Shown here in pieces: positions 7,445 to 17,000 of a stretch of DNA of 59,044 nt. The first letter of the stretch is position 1. Each line of letters opens with the position of its first letter. Location: positions 1 to 59,044 of the forward strand of contig CAYNNP010000010.1 of assembly GCA_964398215.1 (NCBI GenBank). The letters run 5' to 3'. Made by a program: the position numbers and the translations under genes. The DNA comes from CAYNNP01 sp964398215. GTDB taxonomy: Bacteria; Planctomycetota; Planctomycetia; Pirellulales; Pirellulaceae. The notes below the pieces were generated by a model, which saw only the letters and a program-made list of their open reading frames with translations, searched no databases and was not told where the DNA came from.

Positions 7445-8617
7445 ATGTCAGATGCTTTCACCGAAACGACTCATGAATCTTGGTTCAGCCGGATCGGCAA
7501 TTCATTGAAGTCGCTATTGATTGGCGGAGTGCTGTTCCTGGTTTCCTTTCCCGTTCTGTTCTGGAACGAGGGACGAGCCGTCAAGACAGCCAAAAGTCTG
7601 AACGAAGGCGAAGCGATTACGGTCTCGATTCCCAATGATACGATCGATAGTAACAACGAAGGCAAACTGGTTCACACAACGGGAATGGCTGATTCTCAAG
7701 AGACTTTGCGAGATGAGTTGTTTGGTATTGAAGTCGTGGGGTTGCGGCTGTCGCGAATATCCGAAATGTACCAATGGAACGAAACCAAACACACAAAGTC
7801 GAAGAAGAAGCTGGGCGGTGGCAAGAAGAGAACCACTACCTACGAATACGACAAGATTTGGTCAGCCACGTTGATTGACAGTAACGATTTCAAACGTACA
7901 GACGGACACGCGAACCCCAGCGCAATGCCAATTCAAGGTCACAGCGAACAAGCAAAATCGGTCACGTTGGGCAAGTTCCAACTTCCACAAAACATGGTTT
8001 CACAAGTTAGCAATGACCAATCCGTAAGCATCTCTGAAGACAATATTCCTGAGGAATTCGCAGATCGCATGCAGCTGAAAAATGGTGAGCTTTATCTGGG
8101 CACAACTCCCGCGTCGCCTGAGATTGGCGATGTCCGAGTGAGATTCGCTACGACACCGGCGACCGAAATCTCAGTCGTCGCGCAACAGACCAAGCAAACG
8201 TTTCGGCCGTATCAAACCCAGGCGAGTCGAGCTCTCAGCATGTTGGAGCTGGGCAATCATAGTGTGCAAGAAATGTTCCAGCACGCCCGTGACGCCAACA
8301 GCAGCTTGACGTGGATTCTCCGGTTGGTCGGAGCCGGAATGATGTTGGGTGGATTGATGATGTTGATGGCACCGTTGGCCGTGCTGGGTGATTTGATTCC
8401 GTTTGTGGGAACGATCATTTCCGGTGGTTCGTTCATCATCGCTGCCGTAATTACACTAATTTTAGCATCGCTAACAATCGGTGTTGCATGGTTGTTGTAC
8501 CGCCCACTGATCGCGGTTCCACTATTCGCATTGGCAATCGCAGGCATTGTGTTCCTGTTCATGAACCGCAAAACCGAGGCTCCACCCGAAGTGCTGTCCA
8601 TGGATGATGTTGTCTGA
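7445..8617 (+). CDS. TMEM43 family membrane protein
   Basis: A 390-residue protein of the TMEM43/LUMA family (PF07787), named for human TMEM43 and also found in bacteria, where its function is unknown. An N-terminal membrane helix (about 22-40, ending FPVLFWNEGRAV) is followed by a large extracytoplasmic region with the family features YEYDKIW, NDFKRTDGHANPSAMPI, and the GDVRVRFA segment. Three or four C-terminal helices occupy about residues 289-375. The ATG has a Shine-Dalgarno (GGAG, 10 bases upstream). It stands alone between a divergent membrane protein gene and the sulfatase, 83 bases before the latter, so the two may share a transcript. Confidence 0.88.
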   Translation: MSDAFTETTHESWFSRIGNSLKSLLIGGVLFLVSFPVLFWNEGRAVKTAKSLNEGEAITVSIPNDTIDSNNEGKLVHTTGMADSQETLRDELFGIEVVGLRLSRISEMYQWNETKHTKSKKKLGGGKKRTTTYEYDKIWSATLIDSNDFKRTDGHANPSAMPIQGHSEQAKSVTLGKFQLPQNMVSQVSNDQSVSISEDNIPEEFADRMQLKNGELYLGTTPASPEIGDVRVRFATTPATEISVVAQQTKQTFRPYQTQASRALSMLELGNHSVQEMFQHARDANSSLTWILRLVGAGMMLGGLMMLMAPLAVLGDLIPFVGTIISGGSFIIAAVITLILASLTIGVAWLLYRPLIAVPLFALAIAGIVFLFMNRKTEAPPEVLSMDDVV

Positions 8618-8700
8618 TCCTACTCCGCCCGACCAAAACGACTTGCCGGATTCTGATTTAACGTTCGCCCCTAATTACTAAAACCGCCAATAATTTGCCC

Positions 8701-10191
8701 ATGCGTTTGTCTTTGTTGCTAGCCACTCTGTTGCTTCCATCGCTTTGTTTCGCCGCAGAACGGCCCAATATCGTCTTCATGATGTGTGATGATCTTGGGT
8801 ACGGTGACATACATTGCCTTGCTCCGAAAACCAGCAAGATCCCAACACCCAACGCGGATCGATTCGCCACGGAAGGCATGATTTTTACCGACGCGCATTC
8901 GGGTTCATCCGTGTGTACTCCCACACGCTACGGGCTTTTGACGGGGCGTTACAGTTGGCGGACGAAGCTACAGAAAGGCGTCGTGACTGGGTTCAAGCCG
9001 TGTTTGATTTCGGCTGATCGACCAACCGTTGCAAGTTTCTTAAAAGACAATGGTTACGACACAGCGATCATTGGAAAGTGGCATTTGAACTTTCAGTACT
9101 TGGATCCCAAAACGGGCGATCCTTACAGTGCCAAGCAACATAAATCGCCTCCAGTTGGCGCGAAAATTCCCGATGGTCCATTGCATCGCGGATTCGATTT
9201 CTTTCACGGCTTTCATCACGCTCGGAATATGGAAACCGTGGTCGAGAACGATACCGTTATTCAACATGACGAACCGATCAAGATGTTGCCTCGGCTGACC
9301 AAGCAGTGCGTGGACTACATCGATTCGCGATCGAGCAAAGATGAACCTTTCTTCTTGTACGTTCCGCTTGGTTCGCCACACACACCAATTTTGCCGACGA
9401 AAGAGTGGCAAGGCAAAAGTGGATTAGGAAAGTATGGCGATTTTGTAATGCAAACCGATCATGTTCTGGGCAAGGTCACCGAAGCACTTGAACGTAACGG
9501 GCTCACCGAAAATACGCTCGTGATTTTCACCAGCGACAATGGATGTTCAAAGGCGGCTGACATCAAGAGCTTGAAAGAAAAAGGGCACCTTGTCAGCGCC
9601 CATATGCGAGGTTCAAAAGCCGACATTTGGGACGGCGGTCACCGCGTGCCCTTCATCGTTCGGTGGCCCAGCAAAGTCGCTGCTGGGTCTCGATGTGATC
9701 AGCTGATTTGCTTGGTCGATTTCTTTGCCACGGTCAGCGAGATCATTGGACAAGAATCCCCGGCCAGCAGTTGCGAAGACAGCGTCAGTTTTTTGTCGGC
9801 CTTCCAAGGGAAAAAGATCGACTCGCCACGCGCAGGTGTGATCCATCATTCCTTCACTGGCCACTTTGCGTATCGCACCAAGAATTGGAAACTGATTCTA
9901 GCGCGAGGGTCTGGGGGATGGAGTTCGCCGCGCGAAAACGAAGTTAAAAAAGGTGCCCCCAAAGCACAACTGTATGACTTGGCGTCAGACCCGAGCGAGC
10001 AAAACAATTTGTATCTCAAGCATCCCAGTACAGCGAAACAGCTCTTAGAGCAGCTGGAGAGAGATGTTAAAAATGGACGCTCCACACCCGGCACGGACTC
10101 CGCCAACGATACGCAGGACATCGTTCTTTGGAAATCAGAACAGCCGACGAAGAAGAACGCCAAAAAGGCGAAAAAGCAATCACAAAAATAG
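8701..10191 (+). CDS. Secreted arylsulfatase-family sulfatase
   Basis: A 496-residue type I sulfatase. The start is placed at ATG 8701, giving a clean signal peptide (MRLSLLLATLLLPSLCFAA) with cleavage before ERPN; a TTG two codons upstream is less likely. The metal-binding start NIVFMMCDDLGYGD and the sulfatase signature CTPTR are visible. Its Cys (residue 72) would be converted to formylglycine. IIGKWHLN and TSDNG supply further active-site and Ca-binding residues. The C-terminus ends in a Lys-rich tail. Members hydrolyse sulfate esters of polysaccharides or aromatic compounds in the periplasm; substrate cannot be told from the sequence. Planctomycetes carry many such genes. No sulfatase-maturase is in the window. 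Confidence 0.95.
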   Translation: MRLSLLLATLLLPSLCFAAERPNIVFMMCDDLGYGDIHCLAPKTSKIPTPNADRFATEGMIFTDAHSGSSVCTPTRYGLLTGRYSWRTKLQKGVVTGFKPCLISADRPTVASFLKDNGYDTAIIGKWHLNFQYLDPKTGDPYSAKQHKSPPVGAKIPDGPLHRGFDFFHGFHHARNMETVVENDTVIQHDEPIKMLPRLTKQCVDYIDSRSSKDEPFFLYVPLGSPHTPILPTKEWQGKSGLGKYGDFVMQTDHVLGKVTEALERNGLTENTLVIFTSDNGCSKAADIKSLKEKGHLVSAHMRGSKADIWDGGHRVPFIVRWPSKVAAGSRCDQLICLVDFFATVSEIIGQESPASSCEDSVSFLSAFQGKKIDSPRAGVIHHSFTGHFAYRTKNWKLILARGSGGWSSPRENEVKKGAPKAQLYDLASDPSEQNNLYLKHPSTAKQLLEQLERDVKNGRSTPGTDSANDTQDIVLWKSEQPTKKNAKKAKKQSQK

Positions 10192-10203
10192 TCGCGCCGT
10201 CTT

Positions 10204-11022
10204 TTACTCGATCCAGTCTCCATAGAGTTCAGGTCGGCGGTCGCGAAAGAAGAGCTTTCTCGCATGTGACGTGGCGATCTGGCTCGTGTCTAAATCTGCA
10301 TAAAGTATTTCATCCGTTCCTTGGGCCGCTCGGGCGATCACATTTCCAGTAGGGTCACAAACAAATGACTCTCCGGCAAAGGTAAGCTGCTCTTCCTTGC
10401 CAACTCGATTGCACAGCGCTGTGAAGTAGCCATTTTGAAAAGCCGCCACGCGCAGTTCGGCTTCGTAAAGTCCCTCGGGCCATTCATCAACGGCTCCTGC
10501 CTGAGGAACAAACACGACCTCGGCGCCGGCGACGCCCATAGCCCGCATGTATTCCGGGTAGTGGCGATCATAGCAGATCGCGACACCAATTTTTCCATAC
10601 TTGGTGTCGTAGACAGGCGCGCCGTTGTCGCCAGGAGCGTAATAGCCCTGCTCGTGAAAACATGGATAGTCGGTTATGTGAATCATCCGTGTCGTTCCCA
10701 TGATCGTTCCGTCGGCGTCGATCACCGGTGACGAATCAAATGTCTTTGCATCAGCCGATTCGAATAGGTTGAGCACAAAAACTACGCCGTGCTCTTTGGC
10801 CAGATCGCAAAACGCATCCGTCGTTGGTCCGGGAATAGGCTCGGCCAATCTTTCAAAACCAGCCGTTGCAGGCTCCTGTGGATAAAACCTTTCAAACGCA
10901 AGCTCAGCGAATGCAATGACCTGAGCACCCGAATCGATTGCCTGCCGAGCAGATTGCAAACCTCGTTTCAAGTTCTCTGATTTGTCACTCGTTGCTACCT
11001 GTTGAATCAAGGCGATTTTCAC
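10204..11022 (-). CDS. Carbon-nitrogen hydrolase (nitrilase superfamily) with altered triad
   Basis: A 272-residue nitrilase-fold protein, most like the N-carbamoylputrescine amidase / beta-ureidopropionase branch. The start is placed at GTG 11022 (VKIALIQQ), where nitrilases normally begin; an ATG at 11088 would add 22 unrelated residues. The catalytic Glu is in AFAELAFERF (residue 40) and the nucleophilic Cys in GVAICYDRHYPE (residue 150). At the position of the usual Lys (Y-R-K-x-H in relatives) the sequence reads TRMIHI, so Met113 replaces Lys. The rest of the fold is intact (GKIGVAICYDR, AGAEVVFVPQA, RPELYGDW). Hydrolysis of a C-N bond is expected from the family, but activity is uncertain. 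It is convergent with the sulfatase gene. Confidence 0.85.
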   Translation of the reverse strand: MKIALIQQVATSDKSENLKRGLQSARQAIDSGAQVIAFAELAFERFYPQEPATAGFERLAEPIPGPTTDAFCDLAKEHGVVFVLNLFESADAKTFDSSPVIDADGTIMGTTRMIHITDYPCFHEQGYYAPGDNGAPVYDTKYGKIGVAICYDRHYPEYMRAMGVAGAEVVFVPQAGAVDEWPEGLYEAELRVAAFQNGYFTALCNRVGKEEQLTFAGESFVCDPTGNVIARAAQGTDEILYADLDTSQIATSHARKLFFRDRRPELYGDWIE

Positions 11023-11171
11023 GGCTTTGCCTGTTTGGGAAACGTGATCTGAATTGTTTGGGAATCGATAGGACCAACCCGAGAGCATTTTAACCAACTC
11101 GTTGGTTTCAAAGTATGCCACGGCAGATTGAAACAGGATGAATCACTTTTTCAACCTGAGTCGTTTGTAGA

Positions 11172-11233
11172 TTGGGCATTCTTGCCCGATTCAAAGCGTT
11201 TTTAAATTCAGTCGGGCAGGAAGGAATGCCCAA
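11172..11233. repeat. Intergenic inverted repeat
   Basis: Left arm TTGGGCATTCTTGCCCGA (11172-11189) and right arm TCGGGCA..GGAATGCCCAA (11212-11233) are inverted copies with a few extra bases in the right arm, around a 22-base loop. It lies in the 381-base gap between the carbon-nitrogen hydrolase start and the next plus-strand gene; nothing else was recognised there. It looks like a REP-type element rather than a terminator, as no T-run follows. Confidence 0.65.
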
Positions 11234-11403
11234 CCTAGTTTGAAAAACACCGACACCGAAGCGCATGTTCAATAGGCACCACGCGCGCTCGCCGCCAGAT
11301 AAATATCCCCATCCGCTATAAAGAACTCTGTTTCGCAGCGTTCCATTGAACGCTACATTTGACGAAAACACTTTGTGTCGTTGATGAAAATGAGAGGAAT
11401 TTT

Positions 11404-11919
11404 GTGTTCAATAATATCGTGCCGCAGATAACATCTGAAACAGGATTTGTATTCGAGTTCGATGCCAGTTTGACCATCAATGACCAAGGTATAAAAGTCC
11501 ATCTAACGATTGACGATGATGGGCTCAGGATTACAACAAAGAAAGACAACATCTACTTTCACCGCTCCCAGTGGCTGGATGTTTCTCTGATTGGAAATGC
11601 TGTCGCCTTCATCGTCCATGGAATTGGACATTCAGATTGGGGAAAGAAACGCAAGTTTGAGAAACAAAATCCAGAACAAGCGTACGAAGGTTTTTCAGCA
11701 GGCGTTCAGTCTTACACCTTCACGTTCACCACAAAGAAACTTCCAGAATCAACCACGCCCGCGATGCTGAATCAGCAGATTCGCAGAACCTACCTGCTGG
11801 CGTACTTGGATGAAGTAGACGACCCGGTCATCATTCGCTGTAACGATTGCTACAATACAATGGACGTTACACCGCATGCACCTGATGACTCACTTTTTGT
11901 GACAACTGCAGTCAGGTAA
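11404..11919 (+). CDS. Hypothetical protein, first of a coupled pair
   Basis: I do not recognise this protein of about 171 residues. The start is set at GTG 11404, with GAGAGGA five bases upstream; an earlier TTG (11359) has no ribosome site. No signal peptide or membrane helix is seen. The first half alternates hydrophobic and polar residues (SLTINDQGIKVHLTIDDDGLRITTKKDNIYFHR), suggesting a beta-rich domain, perhaps PH-like. Near the end is a CNDC pair. The stop overlaps the start of the next gene (TAATG), so the two products are probably made together and may interact. Confidence 0.65.
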   Translation: MFNNIVPQITSETGFVFEFDASLTINDQGIKVHLTIDDDGLRITTKKDNIYFHRSQWLDVSLIGNAVAFIVHGIGHSDWGKKRKFEKQNPEQAYEGFSAGVQSYTFTFTTKKLPESTTPAMLNQQIRRTYLLAYLDEVDDPVIIRCNDCYNTMDVTPHAPDDSLFVTTAVR

Positions 11920-12596
11920 TGGGACAACCCCAAGACCCGAGCCATGGACTTTGTGATGGTTGCGGCTATTACACAAAACTTGTCAAGCAGGAAACGGCTG
12001 AGAGTGGCCAGGTAAAAATCAGTACCAAACGGATCTGCCACCGCTGCCGAGTCAAAGATGCTTTCGTGGGCTTTGTGCTTGCCGTTGGTGCAGCACTTGG
12101 CGTTGGCGCATTGAACTGGTTGACGCTCACATTTGCCAACCGCTTTTTCCCAGTGTTGATTTTGATCGTTGTGGTCTCACTGATTTGGGGCGTTTTCAAG
12201 TTAGTGATGGTGATCGTTTACAGCATGGCCAGAAAGGCAGCCGGCGAGACCCCACTGGAAAACGCAACCAACGCACTCCGCAAAGGAAATACAGATCGAG
12301 CAATCCAAATTATCAATTCGATGGAGGGCGATATGACTCAGAACCCTGGCATTCTTTTGAACCTAACTCGCGGACTGATTACTTCGCAAGACTATGAAAA
12401 AGCCAGTCAGTTTGCCGATTCCATGATCGGCGCGTTTCCGAATTTCACACAAGGCTACGAAGAAGCGGTTGCCATCCAGTTTCAAAGTGGCAATGTACCG
12501 CAAGGCGAGCAACTATTGGAGCAAGCGATTGCCGTCGCCGCTAGAAATCAAGTACGTTCGATTCGCCGCCAAAAGCTACTGACAGAAACAGAGTAA
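11919..12596 (+). CDS. Zinc-ribbon, two-helix membrane protein with TPR-like tail
   Basis: A 225-residue protein of unknown function. An N-terminal CxxC...CxxC pattern (C12, C15, C40, C43) suggests a small zinc ribbon. Two hydrophobic helices follow (about 49-67 and 76-100). The cytoplasmic tail (about 110-222) is helical with TPR-like spacing (ALRKGNTDRAIQIIN, QDYEKASQFADSM, GNVPQGEQLLEQAI). Its ATG overlaps the previous stop by one base, so translation is coupled to the upstream hypothetical. It ends 20 bases from the convergent waaA stop. A membrane-anchored protein-interaction role is likely, but this is inference. Confidence 0.75.
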   Translation: MGQPQDPSHGLCDGCGYYTKLVKQETAESGQVKISTKRICHRCRVKDAFVGFVLAVGAALGVGALNWLTLTFANRFFPVLILIVVVSLIWGVFKLVMVIVYSMARKAAGETPLENATNALRKGNTDRAIQIINSMEGDMTQNPGILLNLTRGLITSQDYEKASQFADSMIGAFPNFTQGYEEAVAIQFQSGNVPQGEQLLEQAIAVAARNQVRSIRRQKLLTETE

Positions 12597-12615
12597 GTCG
12601 CGTGAAAGACCAGGA

Positions 12616-13947
12616 CTAAGCCGCTGCTGTAGTAGCGGCGGCCAATGGATTCTTGTTTTCGCTGGCGACCAGTAGCTGCATCGTTCTATCGATCGCGCCT
12701 CGGTGTTCATTTACCATCTGGCTGGCTGCATGCCCAAGCAAACGTGTGGCAGATGAATCTGTTAGACAAGTCACAACAAAATCTTTTAGCTGGGCTTGGT
12801 CATGAACGCGAACGGCTCCGCCGGCCTGAATCAAACGATTGGCGATGTCTTTGAAGTTCCGCGTATTGGGCCCAAAGGAAACAGCGCATCCATACCCTGC
12901 GGGCTCCAACATGTTTTGGCCGCCTCGATCACCAAAACTTCCGCCAACGGTTGCGATTTGACAGACGCCCCACCAGTGCCGCAATTCGCCAACCGTATCG
13001 ACTAAGATCACCGTGTCGTTCGTCCACTGGGACTCACTAAGTGGTGCTTCGTCAATCGATCTTCGCTGGATTTTCATTCCGAAAGAAGCAATCATTTCCG
13101 CAACGGCCTGGAAACGCTCGGGGTGTCGTGGAACGATGATCAAACGCAGCGCATGATGTTCTTGCCGTAGTGACTGATAGGTTTTGAGTGCAAGTGTTTC
13201 TTCTTCAACTTGCGTACTGCCGACCAGCCAGACTTGATGATCGGGTTGAATACCTGCCCACTGTTGGCATTGTCTGACTTGGGGCGTGTTACGCGACTGC
13301 GGTGCGCCATCGAATTTCAGCGAACCTGTGACATGGATATTCCGGCCGAGCGTTCCGCATGCTGCAAAGTTGTCAGCGGTCGATTGGTCTTGGCACGCAA
13401 CACAATCCAGTTTCGCAAACGTTGACTTGGTTAAAAAACTGAATCGCTGATATCCACTGGAGCTCTTTTCACTTAGCCGCGCATTGACGACCGTGACGGG
13501 GCAGCCAAGTTGATGCGCCGCCGCAATCAAGTTTGGCCAAAGCTCTAGCTCAGTCAGGACAAGCCTTTCTGCTTGCAGATGCTTGAGCGTTCGAGTCACC
13601 GCCCAAGTGAAATCCAGTGGACAAAAGAAAACTCTGTCAGCACCAAAATGCTTGACTGCCAAATCGTAACCCGTGTCTGTGCTGGAGCTAATGACGATTT
13701 GCAAATCAACATCGGTTGCCTGAAGTCGCTGGACCAAATCTGGCAACAGATTCACTTCGCCAACACTAACAGCATGAACCCAAACGCAACGCGACTTGTC
13801 CGAGCGAAGAACTGCAGCCTGTTGCTTGCCCAAGCCAAGAAATTTCTGCCCGAATCCACGACGGTAGCGACCATGCCGAAACCGTCGATACAAAATCCAC
13901 GGTGATGCGAATGTTAACGCTAATAGGTAAATCGCGTTGGCAAACAT
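12616..13947 (-). CDS. waaA: 3-deoxy-D-manno-octulosonic acid (Kdo) transferase
   Basis: A 443-residue GT-B glycosyltransferase (family GT30) that adds Kdo to lipid A precursor at the inner face of the cytoplasmic membrane. An N-terminal hydrophobic anchor (about 3-20, followed by Arg-rich YRRFRHGRYRRGF) is typical. The catalytic signature HAVSVGEV (Glu64) is present, as are the donor-side motifs VPRHPERF and the loop LEPAGYGCAVSFGPNTRNF. It follows secA on the same strand after 61 bases. Its presence implies a Kdo-containing lipopolysaccharide core in this organism. Confidence 0.95.
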   Translation of the reverse strand: MFANAIYLLALTFASPWILYRRFRHGRYRRGFGQKFLGLGKQQAAVLRSDKSRCVWVHAVSVGEVNLLPDLVQRLQATDVDLQIVISSSTDTGYDLAVKHFGADRVFFCPLDFTWAVTRTLKHLQAERLVLTELELWPNLIAAAHQLGCPVTVVNARLSEKSSSGYQRFSFLTKSTFAKLDCVACQDQSTADNFAACGTLGRNIHVTGSLKFDGAPQSRNTPQVRQCQQWAGIQPDHQVWLVGSTQVEEETLALKTYQSLRQEHHALRLIIVPRHPERFQAVAEMIASFGMKIQRRSIDEAPLSESQWTNDTVILVDTVGELRHWWGVCQIATVGGSFGDRGGQNMLEPAGYGCAVSFGPNTRNFKDIANRLIQAGGAVRVHDQAQLKDFVVTCLTDSSATRLLGHAASQMVNEHRGAIDRTMQLLVASENKNPLAAATTAAA

Positions 13948-14008
13948 CGGAATCCTTTCCGGTTAGTACTGGGCACCTGGCTCTTTGATCCTGCGTTCCA
14001 GCAGATTT

Positions 14009-17000
14009 TTAATATCCGCCTTGCCGCATGTGGCAAGCTTTGTATTTCTTGCCACTCCCACAAGGGCACGGATCATTCCGCCCAACTCGAGGACCTTGGT
14101 TGCGAATGGGGTCTGGTTTTCGTTCCGTTGAATCGGCACTTGCCTGAGCAGCTTGTTGGGTTTCAGATTCCGCAGCTGGCCGCATCGCTGATTTAGCCGA
14201 ATCATGCTGGGTTTGCGCGTCTTCCCATGTGCTACGAATGAATTCATCGTTGAACGATTCCATGCGGAAAATCAAATCAGTCACACGTTCACCAATGTTT
14301 TCCCACATTGAATCGAACAGTCGCATGCCTTCGCGTTTGTATTCGACTTTAGGGTCCATCTGCGCGTAACCTTTCAGGCCAACGCTGCTGCGCAAGTGAT
14401 CCATTGTCAACAAGTGGTTCTTCCAAGCATCATCAACAATGTTCAGCAAGATCCGTCGTTCCATTCGTCGCATTTCAGGGTGAAAGCGATCATCGACAGC
14501 TCCATCGATGGTCAGCGCCAACTCTGAACGGTTCATTCGCGAAAGATCTTCTTTGTCGGCGCGATAATCCATTTCTTCTTGCAGCCAATTGGTCAACGAA
14601 TCCAAATCACCGTTGCTGGATGCGACAGCTGCAGTGGTTTGATCTTCGGTGGACCCAAACACGGCTTCCAACCGTTTCTCTGCTGCCTCGTATTGGCTTT
14701 CGGCGGCATTCCCAGAGTCGCGGCTGTACTGGACCAACTGATCTTTCAATTCGTCTCGGTTCAAACGGATATCATCAACATCAATTGGGACGCCGAATCG
14801 TCGCTGCACCCACTCGGACAACCCCTCGCGATCCAGGGCCACTTGTTCGCCTTGTTTATCGGTGAAGCGCGAAATTCCGGCCAGCACTGGATACTCCAGT
14901 TCTTTACCGCCGTAAGCTTCTTCGGCCTGTTGGTAAAGTGAAGCCGCAACTTTTCGGCGGTCCTCGATATCACGGAACTGATCGGGTGAGGTTTCGATGC
15001 CAAACTTGTGACGCATCCAGCCACACAAGACACGTAACCCAAAGTCCGCGTCCAACATCGGCTCGCCTTCAGTCAAATCGGCTTCCGCGATTCGTGCGTG
15101 CGCTTTCTTGATCATTTCACTGATCATCTCGTCGCGATCCATTCGCTTGAGCTGATGATCTTGGTAGTTGGTGCCAAGCTGAGTGTTCGACCAGTTGGCC
15201 AGCGCCTTCCAGTTCCACTCCTCTTCCATTCCTTCAGGCAAGTTCTCTTCGACCATGTCGACGACTTTGACCTCAGCGGCTCGCTCACCCTGGTCACGGG
15301 CGTACGAATCCGCCATTTGGAATTCCATGTTCATGAATTCGCGAGCATCCAGATCGCAATTCAATGCTTCGCCAGCAAACTTCGTAAACGACTCTGCACC
15401 GTATTCCGGAACAAGAAACGTTTCGACGAATTTCTCGATCTGGCCACGAATCAGCTCCAGCAACATTTTGCGAGAACTGTGACCGTCCAACAAGTTTTGG
15501 CGGTAACGATAAACGCGTTTACGCTGTTCATCCATCACCTCGTCATAGTCCAGTAGGCTTTTGCGAATCTCGAAGTTACGTTCTTCGACTTTCTTTTGAG
15601 CTGCGGCTATCCGACGGGTCACAATATTCGATTCGATTGCCTCGCCTTCTTTCATGCCCAGTCGCTCCATCATGCTTTTGACGAAGTCGCCGGCAAAGAT
15701 TCGCATCAAATCGTCTTCTAGCGAAAGAAAGAATCGACTGCCGCCGGGGTCACCTTGACGACCACATCGACCGCGAAGCTGAAGGTCAATTCGGCGTGAT
15801 TCATGGCGCTCGGTGCCGATCACATAAAGTCCACCAAGTTCGCGAACGACCTCGCCTTCGGCGGACATTTTTTCACGCTCGTCGATTTCACTTACGAGGC
15901 TGTTCCAGACTTCATCTGGGATATCCAATCGTGTCGGATACTCATGCTGCAACTGCGCCCATGCCATCGTTTCGGGATTGCCACCCAAGATAATGTCGGT
16001 ACCACGACCGGCCATATTCGTCGCAATCGTGACCGCTTTAATACGACCTGCTTGAGCGACGATTTCAGCCTCACGACCGTGATTCTTGGCGTTCAAAACC
16101 GAGTGTTCGATGCCACGACGTTCTAACAGCGCCGATAGCTTCTCACTCTTTTCGATGCTGACCGTACCAACCAAAACTGGACGTCCGGCTTTCTCGATTT
16201 TCTTGATACTGGATTTCTGAATCGCTTCGGGTGAACGTGAACCTTTGGGGATGTACCTGACTTCATCTGAAGACTCATCGGTAATCTTTCCCCAATACTC
16301 TTCGTCCTTGGTGACAATCACGTCCCACTTGCTGGCCCGCTCCACCTCTTCGGCCAACGCGTTGAATTTGTCTCGTTCAGACAGATAAATCAGGTCGGGA
16401 TGGGCGATCCGCTGAAGCACACGATGCGTCGGAATTGCGACCACATCCAGATTGTAGATCTTCCAAAACTCATTGGCTTCGGTCATCGCCGTCCCGGTCA
16501 TCCCGGAAAGCTTGCCGTACATTTTGAAAATATTCTGCAGCGAAGCAGTCGCAAAAGTCTGCGTCTCTTCTTTGAGTGGCACGCCTTCCTTCGCCTCAAC
16601 GGCTTGATGCAAACCATCGCTCCACTGACGGCCTTCCATCAGACGACCGGTGAACTCATCAACGATGACGACCTGGCGATCTTTGACAACGTAGTTCACA
16701 TCTTTTTTGTACAGAAAATGCGCCTTGAGAGAGTTATCGATCAAGTGCGGCCATTCCATATTGCCCGCAGTATAAAAACTCTCCACACCAGCCAACTTTT
16801 CTGCTTCGCGAACACCTTCATCGGTCAGCGTCACATTGTGTTGTTTTTCATCGACTTCAAAGTGCGTTTCTTTTTTCAGTTGGCGTGCGATACGATCCGC
16901 ATCCTTGTAGCGGCCCAGATCCATTCCAGCGGGACCACTAATGATCAACGGCGTACGCGCTTCGTCGATCAGAATATTGTCGACTTCGTCAATGATCGCG

